This document shows, piece after piece, positions 44,963 through 54,589 of a stretch of 64,000 nucleotides of DNA. Position numbers and translations under genes: made by a program. How positions within the stretch are numbered: the first letter of the stretch is position 1; each line of letters opens with the position of its first letter. This DNA is from SLDF01 sp964537925. GTDB lineage: Bacteria; Bacteroidota; Bacteroidia; Chitinophagales; Saprospiraceae. The notes below the pieces were generated by a model. It searched no databases. It was not told the DNA's origin and saw only the letters and a program-made list of their open reading frames with translations. Location: NCBI GenBank assembly GCA_964537925.1, contig CAZICV010000001.1:1426001-1490000 (forward strand). Reading direction: 5' to 3'.

Positions 44963-45805
44963 ATGAAGCATTTTACGTACATTTTTGCACTTGCTACAGC
45001 GGTCCTGTGGCTGGGCAATTCAGGAGGAAGGGCCGCTTCGGCAAGAGCCGGGAACACAGGCGCCCCGGGTGATGAACATCAAGGCGGCCAGCCGCTCACC
45101 TGCCAGTTTTGTCACTTTTCGGCCGGCATTGAGACCAGCACCCAGATCGCTGTATTGGATGAAGGCGGAGAAGCGGTCACAGCGTATGTGCCTGGCAGCA
45201 GGTATACGGTACGTGTATCCATACAGGCGCTCACCGGTGCACCCAGCGGGTACGGCTTCCAGTTGATCGCCCTGTCTGACAGCGACAACCGTGATCTGAA
45301 GGGATTTTCCGACCCGTCAGCCAACACCAAACTCTCTACAGTGGCTTCTACAAGCCGCACGTATGCCGAGCACAGGACTGTGAGTACACCCAATAGCTTC
45401 GAGGTCAAGTGGACCGCACCACAGGAGGGCACAGGTACTGTCAGCTTTTATGCAGCGGGCAACGGAGTCAACCGCAACGGTGATACCAGCGGTGACGGCG
45501 GCAGCCATACCAAGGTCACACTCGCGGAAGCAGTGGCCAGCAGTATCAGCGAACCGTCCTGGGCGTCCGGTGTCCGGCTTTACCCTTCTCCTGCGGCAGA
45601 GCGGCTTTTCGTGGAGGGTTTGCCTCAGTCCGGGGACTGGCAGTTCAGGATTATCGACCTGAGCGGCCGGATCTATTCGGAAGGTCGCTTCCAGGCCGTG
45701 ACAGGCGTTGATGTATCCGCCCTGGCAGGTGGCATGTACTTGCTGCTTTGTTCGGATGCTGCCGGATCGGGTGTTTCGCTCGTGCGGAAGTTTGTCAGGC
45801 AGTGA
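44963..45805 (+). CDS. Choice-of-anchor V domain T9SS protein with CxxCH
   Basis: The product has 280 residues. The signal peptide precedes a block with NTGAPGDEH and TCQFCHFSAG. The CxxCH resembles a c-type heme motif and is typical of the choice-of-anchor V (Reeler-like) family. A beta-sandwich follows (about 55-185), then a T9SS type A sorting domain (LYPSPAAERL... GGMYLLLCSDA). Whether heme is bound is not shown. It is probably co-transcribed with the acyltransferase gene. Confidence 0.88.
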   Translation: MKHFTYIFALATAVLWLGNSGGRAASARAGNTGAPGDEHQGGQPLTCQFCHFSAGIETSTQIAVLDEGGEAVTAYVPGSRYTVRVSIQALTGAPSGYGFQLIALSDSDNRDLKGFSDPSANTKLSTVASTSRTYAEHRTVSTPNSFEVKWTAPQEGTGTVSFYAAGNGVNRNGDTSGDGGSHTKVTLAEAVASSISEPSWASGVRLYPSPAAERLFVEGLPQSGDWQFRIIDLSGRIYSEGRFQAVTGVDVSALAGGMYLLLCSDAAGSGVSLVRKFVRQ

Positions 45806-45822
45806 TAGAGAAATAGTATTGT

Positions 45823-45859
45823 GTTTCTGCACTGCGTCTGACCGGCGTAGTGCAGAAAC
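45823..45859. terminator. Inverted repeat between convergent genes, probable terminator
   Basis: An 11-bp perfect stem (45823-45833 with 45849-45859), extendable past a G-T pair, lies between the T9SS gene and the CBS/GCS2 gene. It lacks a clear T run on either side. Confidence 0.5.
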
Positions 45860-45873
45860 TCACAAAGCTCTCC

Positions 45874-47775
45874 TCAGGCGTGTTTGCTCAGTAGGCGTAG
45901 GAGCTGGATCTCGGTCACAAAGCCGATCAACTCGCCGTCTTTTGCCACCGGCAGCCCCCCGATATTGTTTTCCTTCATGAGGCGCAGTGCTTCCTGTATG
46001 GTCTGATCCGGGCCTACGGTGACCGGGTCTTTGATCATGATGTCTTCTACGGCTACAGGGGCTTCGTTGATCTTTTCATGTGCATAGTACCGTAGTATAC
46101 GGCGGGAGGTCACCAACCCGACCAGCTTCCCGCTCTGCTCTTCGACAGGCAGGTATCGAACCCGTTTCCAGTCCATGATCTCGGCCACGAGGTCGATGAT
46201 GTCGTTTTTCCGCACCGTGATGAGGTCTGTCTCCATGAATTGATCGATACGCATATGCAGGGGTTGATATTTTTCTGATCTGATGAGTTGGGGCATGGGC
46301 CACTCGTGTACAGGTATCTCTTTTTGCTGGTTTTCGACCATCTGTGAAGTGAGCGCGTGAAGAGCCTCGTCTGTGGAGGCGATCTTCTTGAGCGCTGTGA
46401 AGGCCCGCAGCGTCCATCTGGCGCCGTTCATATGCTTTCGGGCGCGCTCTTCGATGATGCCCATGTACAGGTCGATATCCTTACTGTCCACATTCATCCG
46501 CTGCAGACCTTTGCGGGCGAGTGGCAGGATATCCTGCAGGATCAGGTCGGGAGCGGATACTTTGGTATCGCCGCACCAGTTGAACTTGCAGTCGATACCC
46601 TGGGTAGCGGCCTTGAAGAAATTGTCCCGGACGTCTTCATAAGACATCAGTTTGCTGATATCGTCATAGACTTCATCCATGCCTTTCATGGCGCCGAGCC
46701 AGAATGCCGAGTTGGCGACCTCGTCCACGATCGTCGGTCCGGATGGGATGACCCGGTTTTCAATACGCAGGTGCGGCTTGCCCGTGGAACTGATGCCGTA
46801 GCAGGGCCGGTTCCAGCGATATACCGTAGAGTTGTGCATCCGGAGTGCGTAGAGCTCGGGCACGACGTTGTCCCGTACCTTCGCCAGCGAGTCCTCGTCT
46901 ATATCGAAGCCCATGAGCACATTGAAGCGCGCTATATCTTCCCGGTAGATATCCATGATGGAGTGATGCGCCCAGTCATTGCCGAAATTGACACGTGGGC
47001 TCTTCTCACGCAGGTGATCGTGGGAGGTACGTGTGTCTATAGATTGCTGGAAGAGTGCGATCCTGTTTTCATGCCAGAGCCTGCGGCCAAAGACCAGCGA
47101 CGAGTTGGCGCTGATAGCCAGTACCGGCCCAGTCAGCGCCAGTGCCATGTTGTACATCTTGGCAAATTCCGCCGGGCTGACCTGCAGATGGACCTGGAAG
47201 CTGGTATTGCATGCCTCCAGCAGGGGAGAATCATGGCGGATCATAAGCTCATCGATACCGGACAGGCGCAGCTCGTAAGCATTGCCTTTGAGCTCCAGGT
47301 TGATCGAATCTACGAGGGCGTAGTAACGGTCCTTGGGCGTGAGATTACCGATCCGGAGGTCCTGTTTTTGTAAGGTAGGCAGTATCCCTGTCAGGATGAT
47401 CTCGGAGCCGAAGGTCTCCAGCAGCTCATTGATGAGCTTCAGTTGGGAGCGGAGCTCCTGGTGCATCTTTGAAAAGCAGTCTCCCCGGAACTCCAGCGGT
47501 TCGAGATTGCTCTCGAGATTGAAGCGGGCCAGTTCTCCCCCCAGGAAGGGAAGATGCCCGGTCTTCTCCAGTACTTCCACAGCGATGGGGGATGGCCTCC
47601 GGGTTTCCTTGTCGACGATCACCATCTCCTGTTCCGCGCCGATACGTGTGATATCCGATTCGAACCAGTCGTTTTCCAGCATATAGTTCATCGCCCGAAG
47701 ATCCTTCATCAGGCATTTGAGAAAATGCTTTTTGGATTCCGAGGAAGTAAGTTGTTGTATTGCCCCAGTGGCCAT
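45874..47775 (-). CDS. GCS2-like glutamate-cysteine ligase domain fused to a CBS pair
   Basis: The product has 633 residues. The N-terminal ~480 residues resemble carboxylate-amine ligases of the GCS2 family (GAEQEMVIVD, LARFNLESNLEPLEF, the MIRHDSPLLEACNTSFQVHLQ block and LRIENRVIPSGPTI). The C-terminal 120 residues (about 507-633) form two CBS motifs (MRIDQFMETDLITV...; VEDIMIKDPVTV...), which commonly sense adenosine nucleotides. The ATG at 47775 is preferred over a TTG at 47802. Fusion suggests nucleotide control of ligase activity. The amino acid substrates are unproven. Confidence 0.88.
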   Translation of the reverse strand: MATGAIQQLTSSESKKHFLKCLMKDLRAMNYMLENDWFESDITRIGAEQEMVIVDKETRRPSPIAVEVLEKTGHLPFLGGELARFNLESNLEPLEFRGDCFSKMHQELRSQLKLINELLETFGSEIILTGILPTLQKQDLRIGNLTPKDRYYALVDSINLELKGNAYELRLSGIDELMIRHDSPLLEACNTSFQVHLQVSPAEFAKMYNMALALTGPVLAISANSSLVFGRRLWHENRIALFQQSIDTRTSHDHLREKSPRVNFGNDWAHHSIMDIYREDIARFNVLMGFDIDEDSLAKVRDNVVPELYALRMHNSTVYRWNRPCYGISSTGKPHLRIENRVIPSGPTIVDEVANSAFWLGAMKGMDEVYDDISKLMSYEDVRDNFFKAATQGIDCKFNWCGDTKVSAPDLILQDILPLARKGLQRMNVDSKDIDLYMGIIEERARKHMNGARWTLRAFTALKKIASTDEALHALTSQMVENQQKEIPVHEWPMPQLIRSEKYQPLHMRIDQFMETDLITVRKNDIIDLVAEIMDWKRVRYLPVEEQSGKLVGLVTSRRILRYYAHEKINEAPVAVEDIMIKDPVTVGPDQTIQEALRLMKENNIGGLPVAKDGELIGFVTEIQLLRLLSKHA

Positions 47776-47968
47776 GTGCAGCGTAATTTTATTCCGGTTC
47801 AAATAAAAATAAATAAATGGAGTGCTGCATCGGGCAGGAGATAATTATTTTGTTCTTTCAGGCAGGGCGCAATCCCTCTTCGCCGTGGTCGGGTTCTGCC
47901 AAATTTCCTCTGTAGACGGATCTTTGGCCAAAAAATACCTTTTGCACGCATCCGCCGTTTATGTTTGT

Positions 47969-48508
47969 ATGATGAAAAAGATCAGCCGGTTCGGTTGTGT
48001 TTTAGCGCTCTTCCTGGTCCTGTTCTCCTGCAACAAGGATGAGACCACAGGCCGTTCGTTCGAGATGTCTTATGACAAACTCTTCTTCACCATACCGGCG
48101 GGTCTCAACCCCTTTGAGGTCCACTATTTCGTGGTCCGGGATATCCCGCTCAACAAGGTCGCCTATTTCGACCAGAACAATGTCACGGATACTTCCAGGT
48201 GGCGGATACGTCCGCAATCGGCCCGGATCACCTCTATTTTTGGAGTGGACATGGAATTCATCGAGCGTGTCTCTGTCCAGTTTTTTACGAATGATCAACC
48301 GGACAGGTTCATAGAGCTCTACTTCCGCGAGCCTGTACCGCTCAGGATCGGTCCCAACCTGGACTGTGTGCCTACCGTGACGAATATCCTGCCTTTTCTC
48401 AAAGAAGACCGGATCAATATGCGCATACGGTTGATGTTGCGGACTACCTCTCCCGAATTCGTTGAGTCCGAGCTCTTCTTAAGGCTTCGGGCCGAGGAGC
48501 TCAAGTGA
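47969..48508 (+). CDS. Hypothetical lipoprotein
   Basis: The product has 179 residues. The start at 47969 (or the next ATG at 47972) places a basic N-terminus before a hydrophobic segment and lipobox (VLFSC). The mature part has conserved-looking aromatic strands and no recognised domain. A longer upstream frame from 47822 lacks a signal peptide and is rejected. Confidence 0.75.
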   Translation: MMKKISRFGCVLALFLVLFSCNKDETTGRSFEMSYDKLFFTIPAGLNPFEVHYFVVRDIPLNKVAYFDQNNVTDTSRWRIRPQSARITSIFGVDMEFIERVSVQFFTNDQPDRFIELYFREPVPLRIGPNLDCVPTVTNILPFLKEDRINMRIRLMLRTTSPEFVESELFLRLRAEELK

Positions 48509-48535
48509 TCGCCGCCAGGTCCCGGATGCGGTTCG

Positions 48536-49816
48536 TTAAAGGGTCCCGGAAAGCAGTCGGCCGCCTATATGGCAGGAAGTACAGCGTCGCCGGTCACAAT
48601 ACTGCTGCTTGAGCTGGAGGAGGGCCTGGCTCTCCAGTGCGTTAGCGGCATCGAACCCACGTTCAGACCACTGCCGTATGACCCGGTTGGCTTCTGCAGG
48701 CAATTGCTGCATCATGACCACGACCCTGTCCCTCAGGTTTTCGTCGCCGGTATAGGCCGCCCGCCAGGTGAGATAGGGAAACACGGCATTGACAAGCAGT
48801 AGTTGCAGGCTTGCCATACTCATGCCTTGTCGGCCGGTTTTGCCGGGTCGGCCAAAGTGGATGTGTTCCCGCCAGTAAGCGGAAGGCGGGGTATGCAGGT
48901 ATTTGCTCAGTGACAGAGTATCGGGGCAGGCGAGTATACCGGCCAGCAATTGCTCATGTCTTAGGATGAGGGCTGCCAACTGAGCTATACGGACGGGTGG
49001 CTGAGAGGCAGGTCTTATCCTGCCCGTCTGCCACATACCGGAGGGTATTGGTTCCAGGGAAAACTTCCTGCGCAGGTGGCTGTATTCTGCCGACAGGCGC
49101 TGATAGTAAAGATCCGCCGTATCCTGCTCGTCCAGGTATCCGGCCTGCCCGAACAGCAATGCTTCCAGGAGTACCGGATCGCAGCGGGTCTGCCGGATGA
49201 TCCGGTGCGGTATCGAACGGAGCAGAGCAGTGAAAGCCTCCTTGTTGGCCTGCTGCCCGAAGGCTCCCGCAAGCACGATGAGAAAAGCGGCTTCCTGGTC
49301 ATGGGCGAGGCTTTGTGAGAGCGCTTCTATCTCTGAAGATTTCCGCATCAGGCGCTCTACGGCCAGCGAATCGAGCCAGATATATTTGCTGAAGGCGTCT
49401 ATCCTGTATAATAGCTGTTCGCAGGGTATCCAGGTCTGGGCTTCGAGCAGCTGTGCATAAGTATCAGGTATGGAAGGTGGTACGAGGCGGTTCAGTTCGA
49501 GGCAGGGTATCCTGGAGCCGTCTGCTCTCAGTACAGGTTTGTCTTCCTCCCATACGACATGCAGTATCACATTATCATACCGCCTGTCGGAGTCGTGGCC
49601 GTGGCGGTGCCATTCCGATGAGCGCACGTGTATCTCCACGTGGCCTGCCCAGCGTGTATCTCCGAGCCTTATCCGTGCAAATTCGAAGTCCGGGCCAGCG
49701 TGGATATTCTGGCGGCCTGTGTGTTCGACCTGGAGGCCGATCCCTTCCGTAGTGTGCAGCTGATGCGGATCAAACCTCTTCGTCTTCCAGATAAAATGAA
49801 GAAGTTCCTCCTTCAT
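48536..49816 (-). CDS. DUF2851 family protein
   Basis: The product has 426 residues from the ATG at 49816. The N-terminal MKEELLHFIWKTKRFD and HVEIHVRSSEWHRHGHDSD blocks match the Bacteroidota DUF2851 family, of unknown function. The C-terminus ends with a CDRRRCTSCHIG cluster that may bind a metal. Its start overlaps the end of folA by 47 bp, so it is the last gene of the mre-mrdA-folA operon. Confidence 0.88.
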   Translation of the reverse strand: MKEELLHFIWKTKRFDPHQLHTTEGIGLQVEHTGRQNIHAGPDFEFARIRLGDTRWAGHVEIHVRSSEWHRHGHDSDRRYDNVILHVVWEEDKPVLRADGSRIPCLELNRLVPPSIPDTYAQLLEAQTWIPCEQLLYRIDAFSKYIWLDSLAVERLMRKSSEIEALSQSLAHDQEAAFLIVLAGAFGQQANKEAFTALLRSIPHRIIRQTRCDPVLLEALLFGQAGYLDEQDTADLYYQRLSAEYSHLRRKFSLEPIPSGMWQTGRIRPASQPPVRIAQLAALILRHEQLLAGILACPDTLSLSKYLHTPPSAYWREHIHFGRPGKTGRQGMSMASLQLLLVNAVFPYLTWRAAYTGDENLRDRVVVMMQQLPAEANRVIRQWSERGFDAANALESQALLQLKQQYCDRRRCTSCHIGGRLLSGTL

Positions 49817-50312
49817 TTTGCTCTTTTCTTTCCAATATAAGAAATCTATAGGAAAACGGCGTTTTTTCCGTCGGTTCCTGTTCTTCTCTGAAGGTTTCCC
49901 GCCATTCGTCTGGTCGGATATCGGAGAAAAAAACATCGCCTTCCGGCTCGATATCGAGCTCAGTCAGGTATAGCCTGTCCCAGAGGGGTTCTGTCTGGTC
50001 GTACAACTGTCCGCCGCCGATGATGAAGGCTTCGGTTTCACCGGACTCCTGGGCGAGCCGGATCGCTTCCATGGGACTGTGTACGATGAGGCAGCCCGCT
50101 GCCAGGTAGAAAGGATCCCGCGTCACGATCACATTGGTCCTGTTGGGCAGCGGCCTGCCGATAGACTCGAAGCAGTTGCGTCCCATGATGATGACGTGAC
50201 CGGTTGTCACTTTCTTGAAATAGCGGAGGTCGGCCGGCAGGTACCACGGGATACTGTTGTCCTTACCGATCACGCGGTTGCGTGCCATGGCTACTATTGC
50301 AGATACGATCAT
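49770..50312 (-). CDS. folA: Dihydrofolate reductase
   Basis: The product has 180 residues. It reduces dihydrofolate to tetrahydrofolate with NADPH. The start MIVSAIVAMARNRVIGKDN, the IPWYLPADLRYFK block with the substrate-binding acid, VIIMGRNCFESIGRPLP and AFIIGGGQLYDQ are classical DHFR motifs. The ATG at 50312 overlaps the stop of mrdA (ATGA), and the end overlaps the DUF2851 gene by 47 bp. It therefore depends on the mre operon for translation. A C-terminal acidic tail of about 15 residues is unusual. Confidence 0.95.
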   Translation of the reverse strand: MIVSAIVAMARNRVIGKDNSIPWYLPADLRYFKKVTTGHVIIMGRNCFESIGRPLPNRTNVIVTRDPFYLAAGCLIVHSPMEAIRLAQESGETEAFIIGGGQLYDQTEPLWDRLYLTELDIEPEGDVFFSDIRPDEWRETFREEQEPTEKTPFSYRFLILERKEQNEGGTSSFYLEDEEV

Positions 50313-52165
50313 CTCAGGCTGGCTATGGTTTTTCGTTGGATCAGGCTGGCGCTCAGCATCCGCGTCTCGAGGGCGAGCCGCTCGGGGCTGATGACGCCGT
50401 GGAGATATTTCTCGATCATCAGCGATGCGATCGGGGCAGCATAGCGCCCACCGAATCCCGAGTTCTCGACATACACGGCTATGGCGATCCTGGGGTTCTC
50501 TCTCGGAGCGAATGCGATGAATACGGAGTGGTCGTCTCCGTGGGGATTCTGGGACGTACCGGTCTTGCCGCATATGGATATATCCGGTATGAATGCATTG
50601 ACCGACCCGCCGACCACTCTCGCCATACCCTCGATGACCGGCTCGAAATGCTCCGGGCTGACCCCGCAGTCTATACGCTCTGTGTTGCGCGTTATTTTCT
50701 GTCCGGTGGTATCCCGGTATGACTTGACGATATGCGGTGTGATATAATACCCCCTGTTTGCTATGACGCTGGCGAGGTTGGCCATCTGCAGGGTGTTGAG
50801 CTGAAGCTCTCCCTGCCCGATAGCCAGGGATATGATGGAGGTAGAGCGCCAGCGGTTTTTGCCGTACATCTTGTTGTACAGCTCGGAGTTGGGGATATAT
50901 CCGCTGATCTCACCCGGCAGATCGACGCCGAGTTTGACGCCCAGCCCGAATCGCTTTAGTTTTTCGGAGAGCTCATCGAGGCCGCGGGCTACATTGCGTG
51001 AGCCATAGCGGTCTACCATCTCGCGGAATACCTGGTAGTAGTATGTATTGCAGGAGTACTGCAGGGCGATCGGTACGTTGGAGGGCGTCGGGTGCTTGCG
51101 ACAGCCCCAGCGATACTTGCCGATCACATACCCGCCGCCGCATGCCATCCCGCGTGTCGGTCGCAGTATCCCGTCCTCCATAGCGATCAGCGAGAGGACA
51201 GTCTTGAAGATGGAGCCCGGAGGGTAGCGCGCCATCAGGCTACGGTCAAACAGCGGTTTCAGAGAGTCGCGCAGCAGTGCGGAGTAGGCCTCGCCCCGGC
51301 TCCGGTCTATCGTGAGGATATTGGGGTCATAGCCGGGGGCGGTCACCATAGCCAGCACCTCGCCGGTGGCAGGCTCTATGGCGACAATACTGCCGATCTT
51401 GTTTTGCATGAGCAGTTCTCCGTAGGCCTGCAGGTCCAGGTCCAGGGTGGCGATGAGGTCTGATCCGGATACGGGCATGGAGTCCAGTGCGCCGTCTTTG
51501 TATGGTCCGACCCTTCGTCCTACATTATCGCGTAGTATGTATTCGATACCTTTCACACCCATGAGCCCCGGCTCATAAGACCGCTCTATCCCGGCGGCCC
51601 CTATATAGTCGCCCATGCGATACAGGCCGGCACTGCGGTCGATCTGGTCCTGGTCGACTTCCTTGATATAACCCAGGAGATGCGCAGCATTGGTATGGGG
51701 ATAGATACGATTGTTACGCCGCTGTACCGTGAAGCCGGGAAACTGGTGCAGGTGTTCCTGGAACTTGGCGAAGACTGCCGGGTTGATCTTGCGCAGGAAG
51801 GGGAAGGGAATATTCCTTGAATAGCGGCCTGTGGACCAGTCCTGGCGGATATTGTCTTCGAAGGTCTTCTTGTCTATGCCTAGCAGGTTGCAGAAAGCCG
51901 TGGTATCCATGTTCGGATCGAGCTTGTTGTACGTCACCATCAGGTCATATGCCAGGGTGTTGTATACCAGCAGCTTGTTGTTGCGGTCATAGACGAGGCC
52001 CCGCTCCGGGTAGATAATGTTTTTCTCTATAGCGGCTGCATTGCCCCGATCGCGAAAGCTGTTGTCGACCAGTTGCAGGTCGGCCGCCTTGAAGAGGAGT
52101 ACCCCTGCCACCAGGCAGAAGATGACGATCACGTATTGGTACCTTTGCTGATATCTTTCAGACAT
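50309..52165 (-). CDS. mrdA: Penicillin-binding protein 2 (transpeptidase of lateral wall synthesis)
   Basis: The product has 618 residues. An N-terminal membrane anchor (about 10-28) precedes the dimerisation domain and the transpeptidase domain. Active-site motifs are PPGSIFK (SxxK), YSCN (SxN) and KTGT. It crosslinks peptidoglycan within the elongasome together with MreBCD. No rodA gene follows; folA does, with overlapping ATGA. Confidence 0.95.
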   Translation of the reverse strand: MSERYQQRYQYVIVIFCLVAGVLLFKAADLQLVDNSFRDRGNAAAIEKNIIYPERGLVYDRNNKLLVYNTLAYDLMVTYNKLDPNMDTTAFCNLLGIDKKTFEDNIRQDWSTGRYSRNIPFPFLRKINPAVFAKFQEHLHQFPGFTVQRRNNRIYPHTNAAHLLGYIKEVDQDQIDRSAGLYRMGDYIGAAGIERSYEPGLMGVKGIEYILRDNVGRRVGPYKDGALDSMPVSGSDLIATLDLDLQAYGELLMQNKIGSIVAIEPATGEVLAMVTAPGYDPNILTIDRSRGEAYSALLRDSLKPLFDRSLMARYPPGSIFKTVLSLIAMEDGILRPTRGMACGGGYVIGKYRWGCRKHPTPSNVPIALQYSCNTYYYQVFREMVDRYGSRNVARGLDELSEKLKRFGLGVKLGVDLPGEISGYIPNSELYNKMYGKNRWRSTSIISLAIGQGELQLNTLQMANLASVIANRGYYITPHIVKSYRDTTGQKITRNTERIDCGVSPEHFEPVIEGMARVVGGSVNAFIPDISICGKTGTSQNPHGDDHSVFIAFAPRENPRIAIAVYVENSGFGGRYAAPIASLMIEKYLHGVISPERLALETRMLSASLIQRKTIASLR

Positions 52166-52180
52166 AGAGCATGGATCGGA

Positions 52181-52702
52181 TCATTCCGAGGGGTTAATGA
52201 CAAACATATATACGGCGATCAGGATCATCGAAAAGACAAAGCTGAAGACCGTCTTCAGAAGTATGCTCACGATATAGACCAGGGTGAATGCCTGGAATGA
52301 ATAGTAGGATAACAGATAAATGGCCAAACCGATTGCACTGTACGTAAAAAACCAGTTGCTGCCCATAGCGCGCAGGGTCGGGCTGGTATTGACACTGTAG
52401 CCACCGCGTGGCTCCAGCCAGAGAAACAAGTATGTCCTCAGGTACGCAAGCAATACGGAGGCGGCCGCATGTACACCGGGAGAGTCGTAGAAAATATCCA
52501 GGATGATACCGCTGGCAAACCCCACGCCCAGCACCAGCAGCCGCGGCGTATTGAAAGGCAGCAGCAAGAGCGCCAGCGGCGAGAAAAACAAATGAATATA
52601 GTGAAAGTCCGATCCGCCGATCTGTATGCGTTTGAGGATCAGTACCTGCACCAGGATGAACAGGATAAATCGCAGGATATGCCGGCCCGTTTGCCTATTC
52701 AT
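52181..52702 (-). CDS. mreD: Rod shape-determining protein MreD
   Basis: The product has 173 residues with five or so hydrophobic membrane segments, such as RFILFILVQVLIL and LSYYSFQAFTLVYIVSILL. It is a membrane component of the elongasome. The gene overlaps mreC by 8 bp and mrdA starts 15 bp downstream. Confidence 0.92.
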   Translation of the reverse strand: MNRQTGRHILRFILFILVQVLILKRIQIGGSDFHYIHLFFSPLALLLLPFNTPRLLVLGVGFASGIILDIFYDSPGVHAAASVLLAYLRTYLFLWLEPRGGYSVNTSPTLRAMGSNWFFTYSAIGLAIYLLSYYSFQAFTLVYIVSILLKTVFSFVFSMILIAVYMFVINPSE

Positions 52703-53525
52703 TTGCAGGTTTTTGTTCTACTTCAAGTTGCTCTTCCTTAAAGAGGTAGTCGACCACATATACATAGCGAAGCTTGCTCACATCGTTGTTGAGGCGTACT
52801 TCCATATTGTAAAAATTGGTACCCCGTTCCACCCAGAATGTGTCTATCTGCCCGATGGGTATTCCGTCCGGGAAGATAGCCGAATAGCGGTTGGTCACGA
52901 TGGTATCCCCCCGATCGATCTCGGCATACTTGGGCACGTCCCGGAGCGAGATATACCGGGGGTCAGACCCTCTCCAGACCATTGTCCCGAACTGGCCTGA
53001 GCGGGCGTGGGTGGCGCTGATCCTCACCTGGCCGTTGAGAATGGAGACACCTTGCGAAAAATGCTCGCTTACATTCTGTATCACTCCTACCACGCCATCG
53101 TCGCTGATGACGCCCATGCCCTTGCGTACACCGTCCCGGCTGCCGCAATCCAGGGTGAACTTGTTGTCCCACAGGTGTATGGAGTTATTGATGATCCGGC
53201 AGGCGACATAGTGGTATTCCTGCCTGTAGCTGGTGTCCCGGATCGTATCGCGGGCGCTTAGCGGCGTATACAGTGCTTTGTCCAGGTCGGCACGCAGGCG
53301 GGCATTATCACGTGCCAGGCTGTCTGCTACCTCCGATAGATTCCAGAAGCGGCTTACCTGGTCTGTCTGGCGGGTGATCCAGGCCGAAAACAAACCTGAA
53401 GAGTTGAGGTAGATCTCTCTTTGAGAGCGGTTGAAATTGACGATCAGGTACAGGCACAGGATCTCCAGCAGTATGAATAGTATGAACGCACCATACCTGG
53501 CTATTAATTGTAAAAGGTTCTGCAT
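52695..53525 (-). CDS. mreC: Rod shape-determining protein MreC
   Basis: The product has 276 residues: one N-terminal membrane helix (about 10-30), a coiled segment (about 65-85) and the beta-barrel MreC domain (about 105-265), with GSRDGVRKGMGVISDDGVVG as the core motif. It bridges MreB and PBP2 in the periplasm. It overlaps mreD. Confidence 0.94.
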   Translation of the reverse strand: MQNLLQLIARYGAFILFILLEILCLYLIVNFNRSQREIYLNSSGLFSAWITRQTDQVSRFWNLSEVADSLARDNARLRADLDKALYTPLSARDTIRDTSYRQEYHYVACRIINNSIHLWDNKFTLDCGSRDGVRKGMGVISDDGVVGVIQNVSEHFSQGVSILNGQVRISATHARSGQFGTMVWRGSDPRYISLRDVPKYAEIDRGDTIVTNRYSAIFPDGIPIGQIDTFWVERGTNFYNMEVRLNNDVSKLRYVYVVDYLFKEEQLEVEQKPANE

Positions 53526-53557
53526 AGTACGGTACAGGCCCTGTCACCGGGCCTTGC

Positions 53558-54589
53558 TTATATACTCTTGCGATCTATCAGGAAAGAGAACTTGTCCGTG
53601 TTCTTCAGCGCGATACCCGTGCCTCTTACCACTGCGCGGAGCGGGTCTTCGGCTACGTGTACGGGCAGCTTGGTCTTCTGGGCGATGCGTTTGTCCAGGC
53701 CTCTCAGCAAGGCCCCTCCTCCGGTCAGGTAGAGCCCTGTCTTGTATATATCCGAGGCGAGCTCGGGAGGGGTCATTTCAAGCGCTCTGAGTACGGCTTC
53801 TTCTATCTTGGCTACCGATTTGTCCAGTGCCTGTGCGATCTCCTGGTAGCTGATCTTGATCTGCTTGGGGATACCCGTCATGAGGTCCCGGCCGTTGACA
53901 GCATAATCAGGCGGAGGGACGTCAAGTGCTGTGGATGCAGCGCCGACATGTATTTTGATCTGTTCAGCCGTACGTTCGCCGATCAGGATATTGTGCTCCC
54001 GCTTCATGAAGTTCATGATATCCGTATTGAACTCGTCTCCTGCGGTGCGGATGGACTGGTCGCATACGATGCCTGACAGCGCGATTACGGCGATTTCGGT
54101 CGTACCTCCCCCGATATCGATGACCATATTTCCGATCGGCTCCTCCACGTCAAGCCCGATACCAAGGGCTGCTGCCATCGGTTCGTGGATCAGGTATGTT
54201 TCCTTGGAGTCTACGTGATCGGCCGAGTCGAATACAGCTCTTTTCTCTACCTCTGTGATACCTGAAGGTATACAGATTACCATCTTCATATGGGTGAAAA
54301 ACCGGCGTTTCTGGTCGATCATATTGATCAGGCCTTCGATCATGTTCTCGGCTGCCTGGAAGTCTGCTATCACACCGTCTTTGAGGGGACGGATCGTCTT
54401 TATTTCTTCATGTGTCTTCTCGTGCATCTGCATAGCCTTGGAGCCCACGGCTATGGTATCTCCCGTCTTGCGATTGATCGCGACTATGGAGGGTTCATCT
54501 ACTACAATCTTACCGTCTTGTATGATGAGGGTGTTTGCTGTACCCAGGTCTATTGCCAGCTCCTGAGTAAAAAAATTAAAGAATTTCAT
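53558..54589 (-). CDS. mreB: Rod shape-determining protein MreB (actin homologue)
   Basis: The product has 343 residues from the ATG at 54589; a GTG at 54598 would add three. Actin-fold motifs: AIDLGTANTLI (phosphate 1), DIGGGTTEIAVI (phosphate 2) and LTGGGALLRGLD (adenosine motif). It forms filaments on the inner membrane that direct elongation. It is first in the mre operon, 94 bp after the M16-like gene. Confidence 0.96.
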   Translation of the reverse strand: MKFFNFFTQELAIDLGTANTLIIQDGKIVVDEPSIVAINRKTGDTIAVGSKAMQMHEKTHEEIKTIRPLKDGVIADFQAAENMIEGLINMIDQKRRFFTHMKMVICIPSGITEVEKRAVFDSADHVDSKETYLIHEPMAAALGIGLDVEEPIGNMVIDIGGGTTEIAVIALSGIVCDQSIRTAGDEFNTDIMNFMKREHNILIGERTAEQIKIHVGAASTALDVPPPDYAVNGRDLMTGIPKQIKISYQEIAQALDKSVAKIEEAVLRALEMTPPELASDIYKTGLYLTGGGALLRGLDKRIAQKTKLPVHVAEDPLRAVVRGTGIALKNTDKFSFLIDRKSI

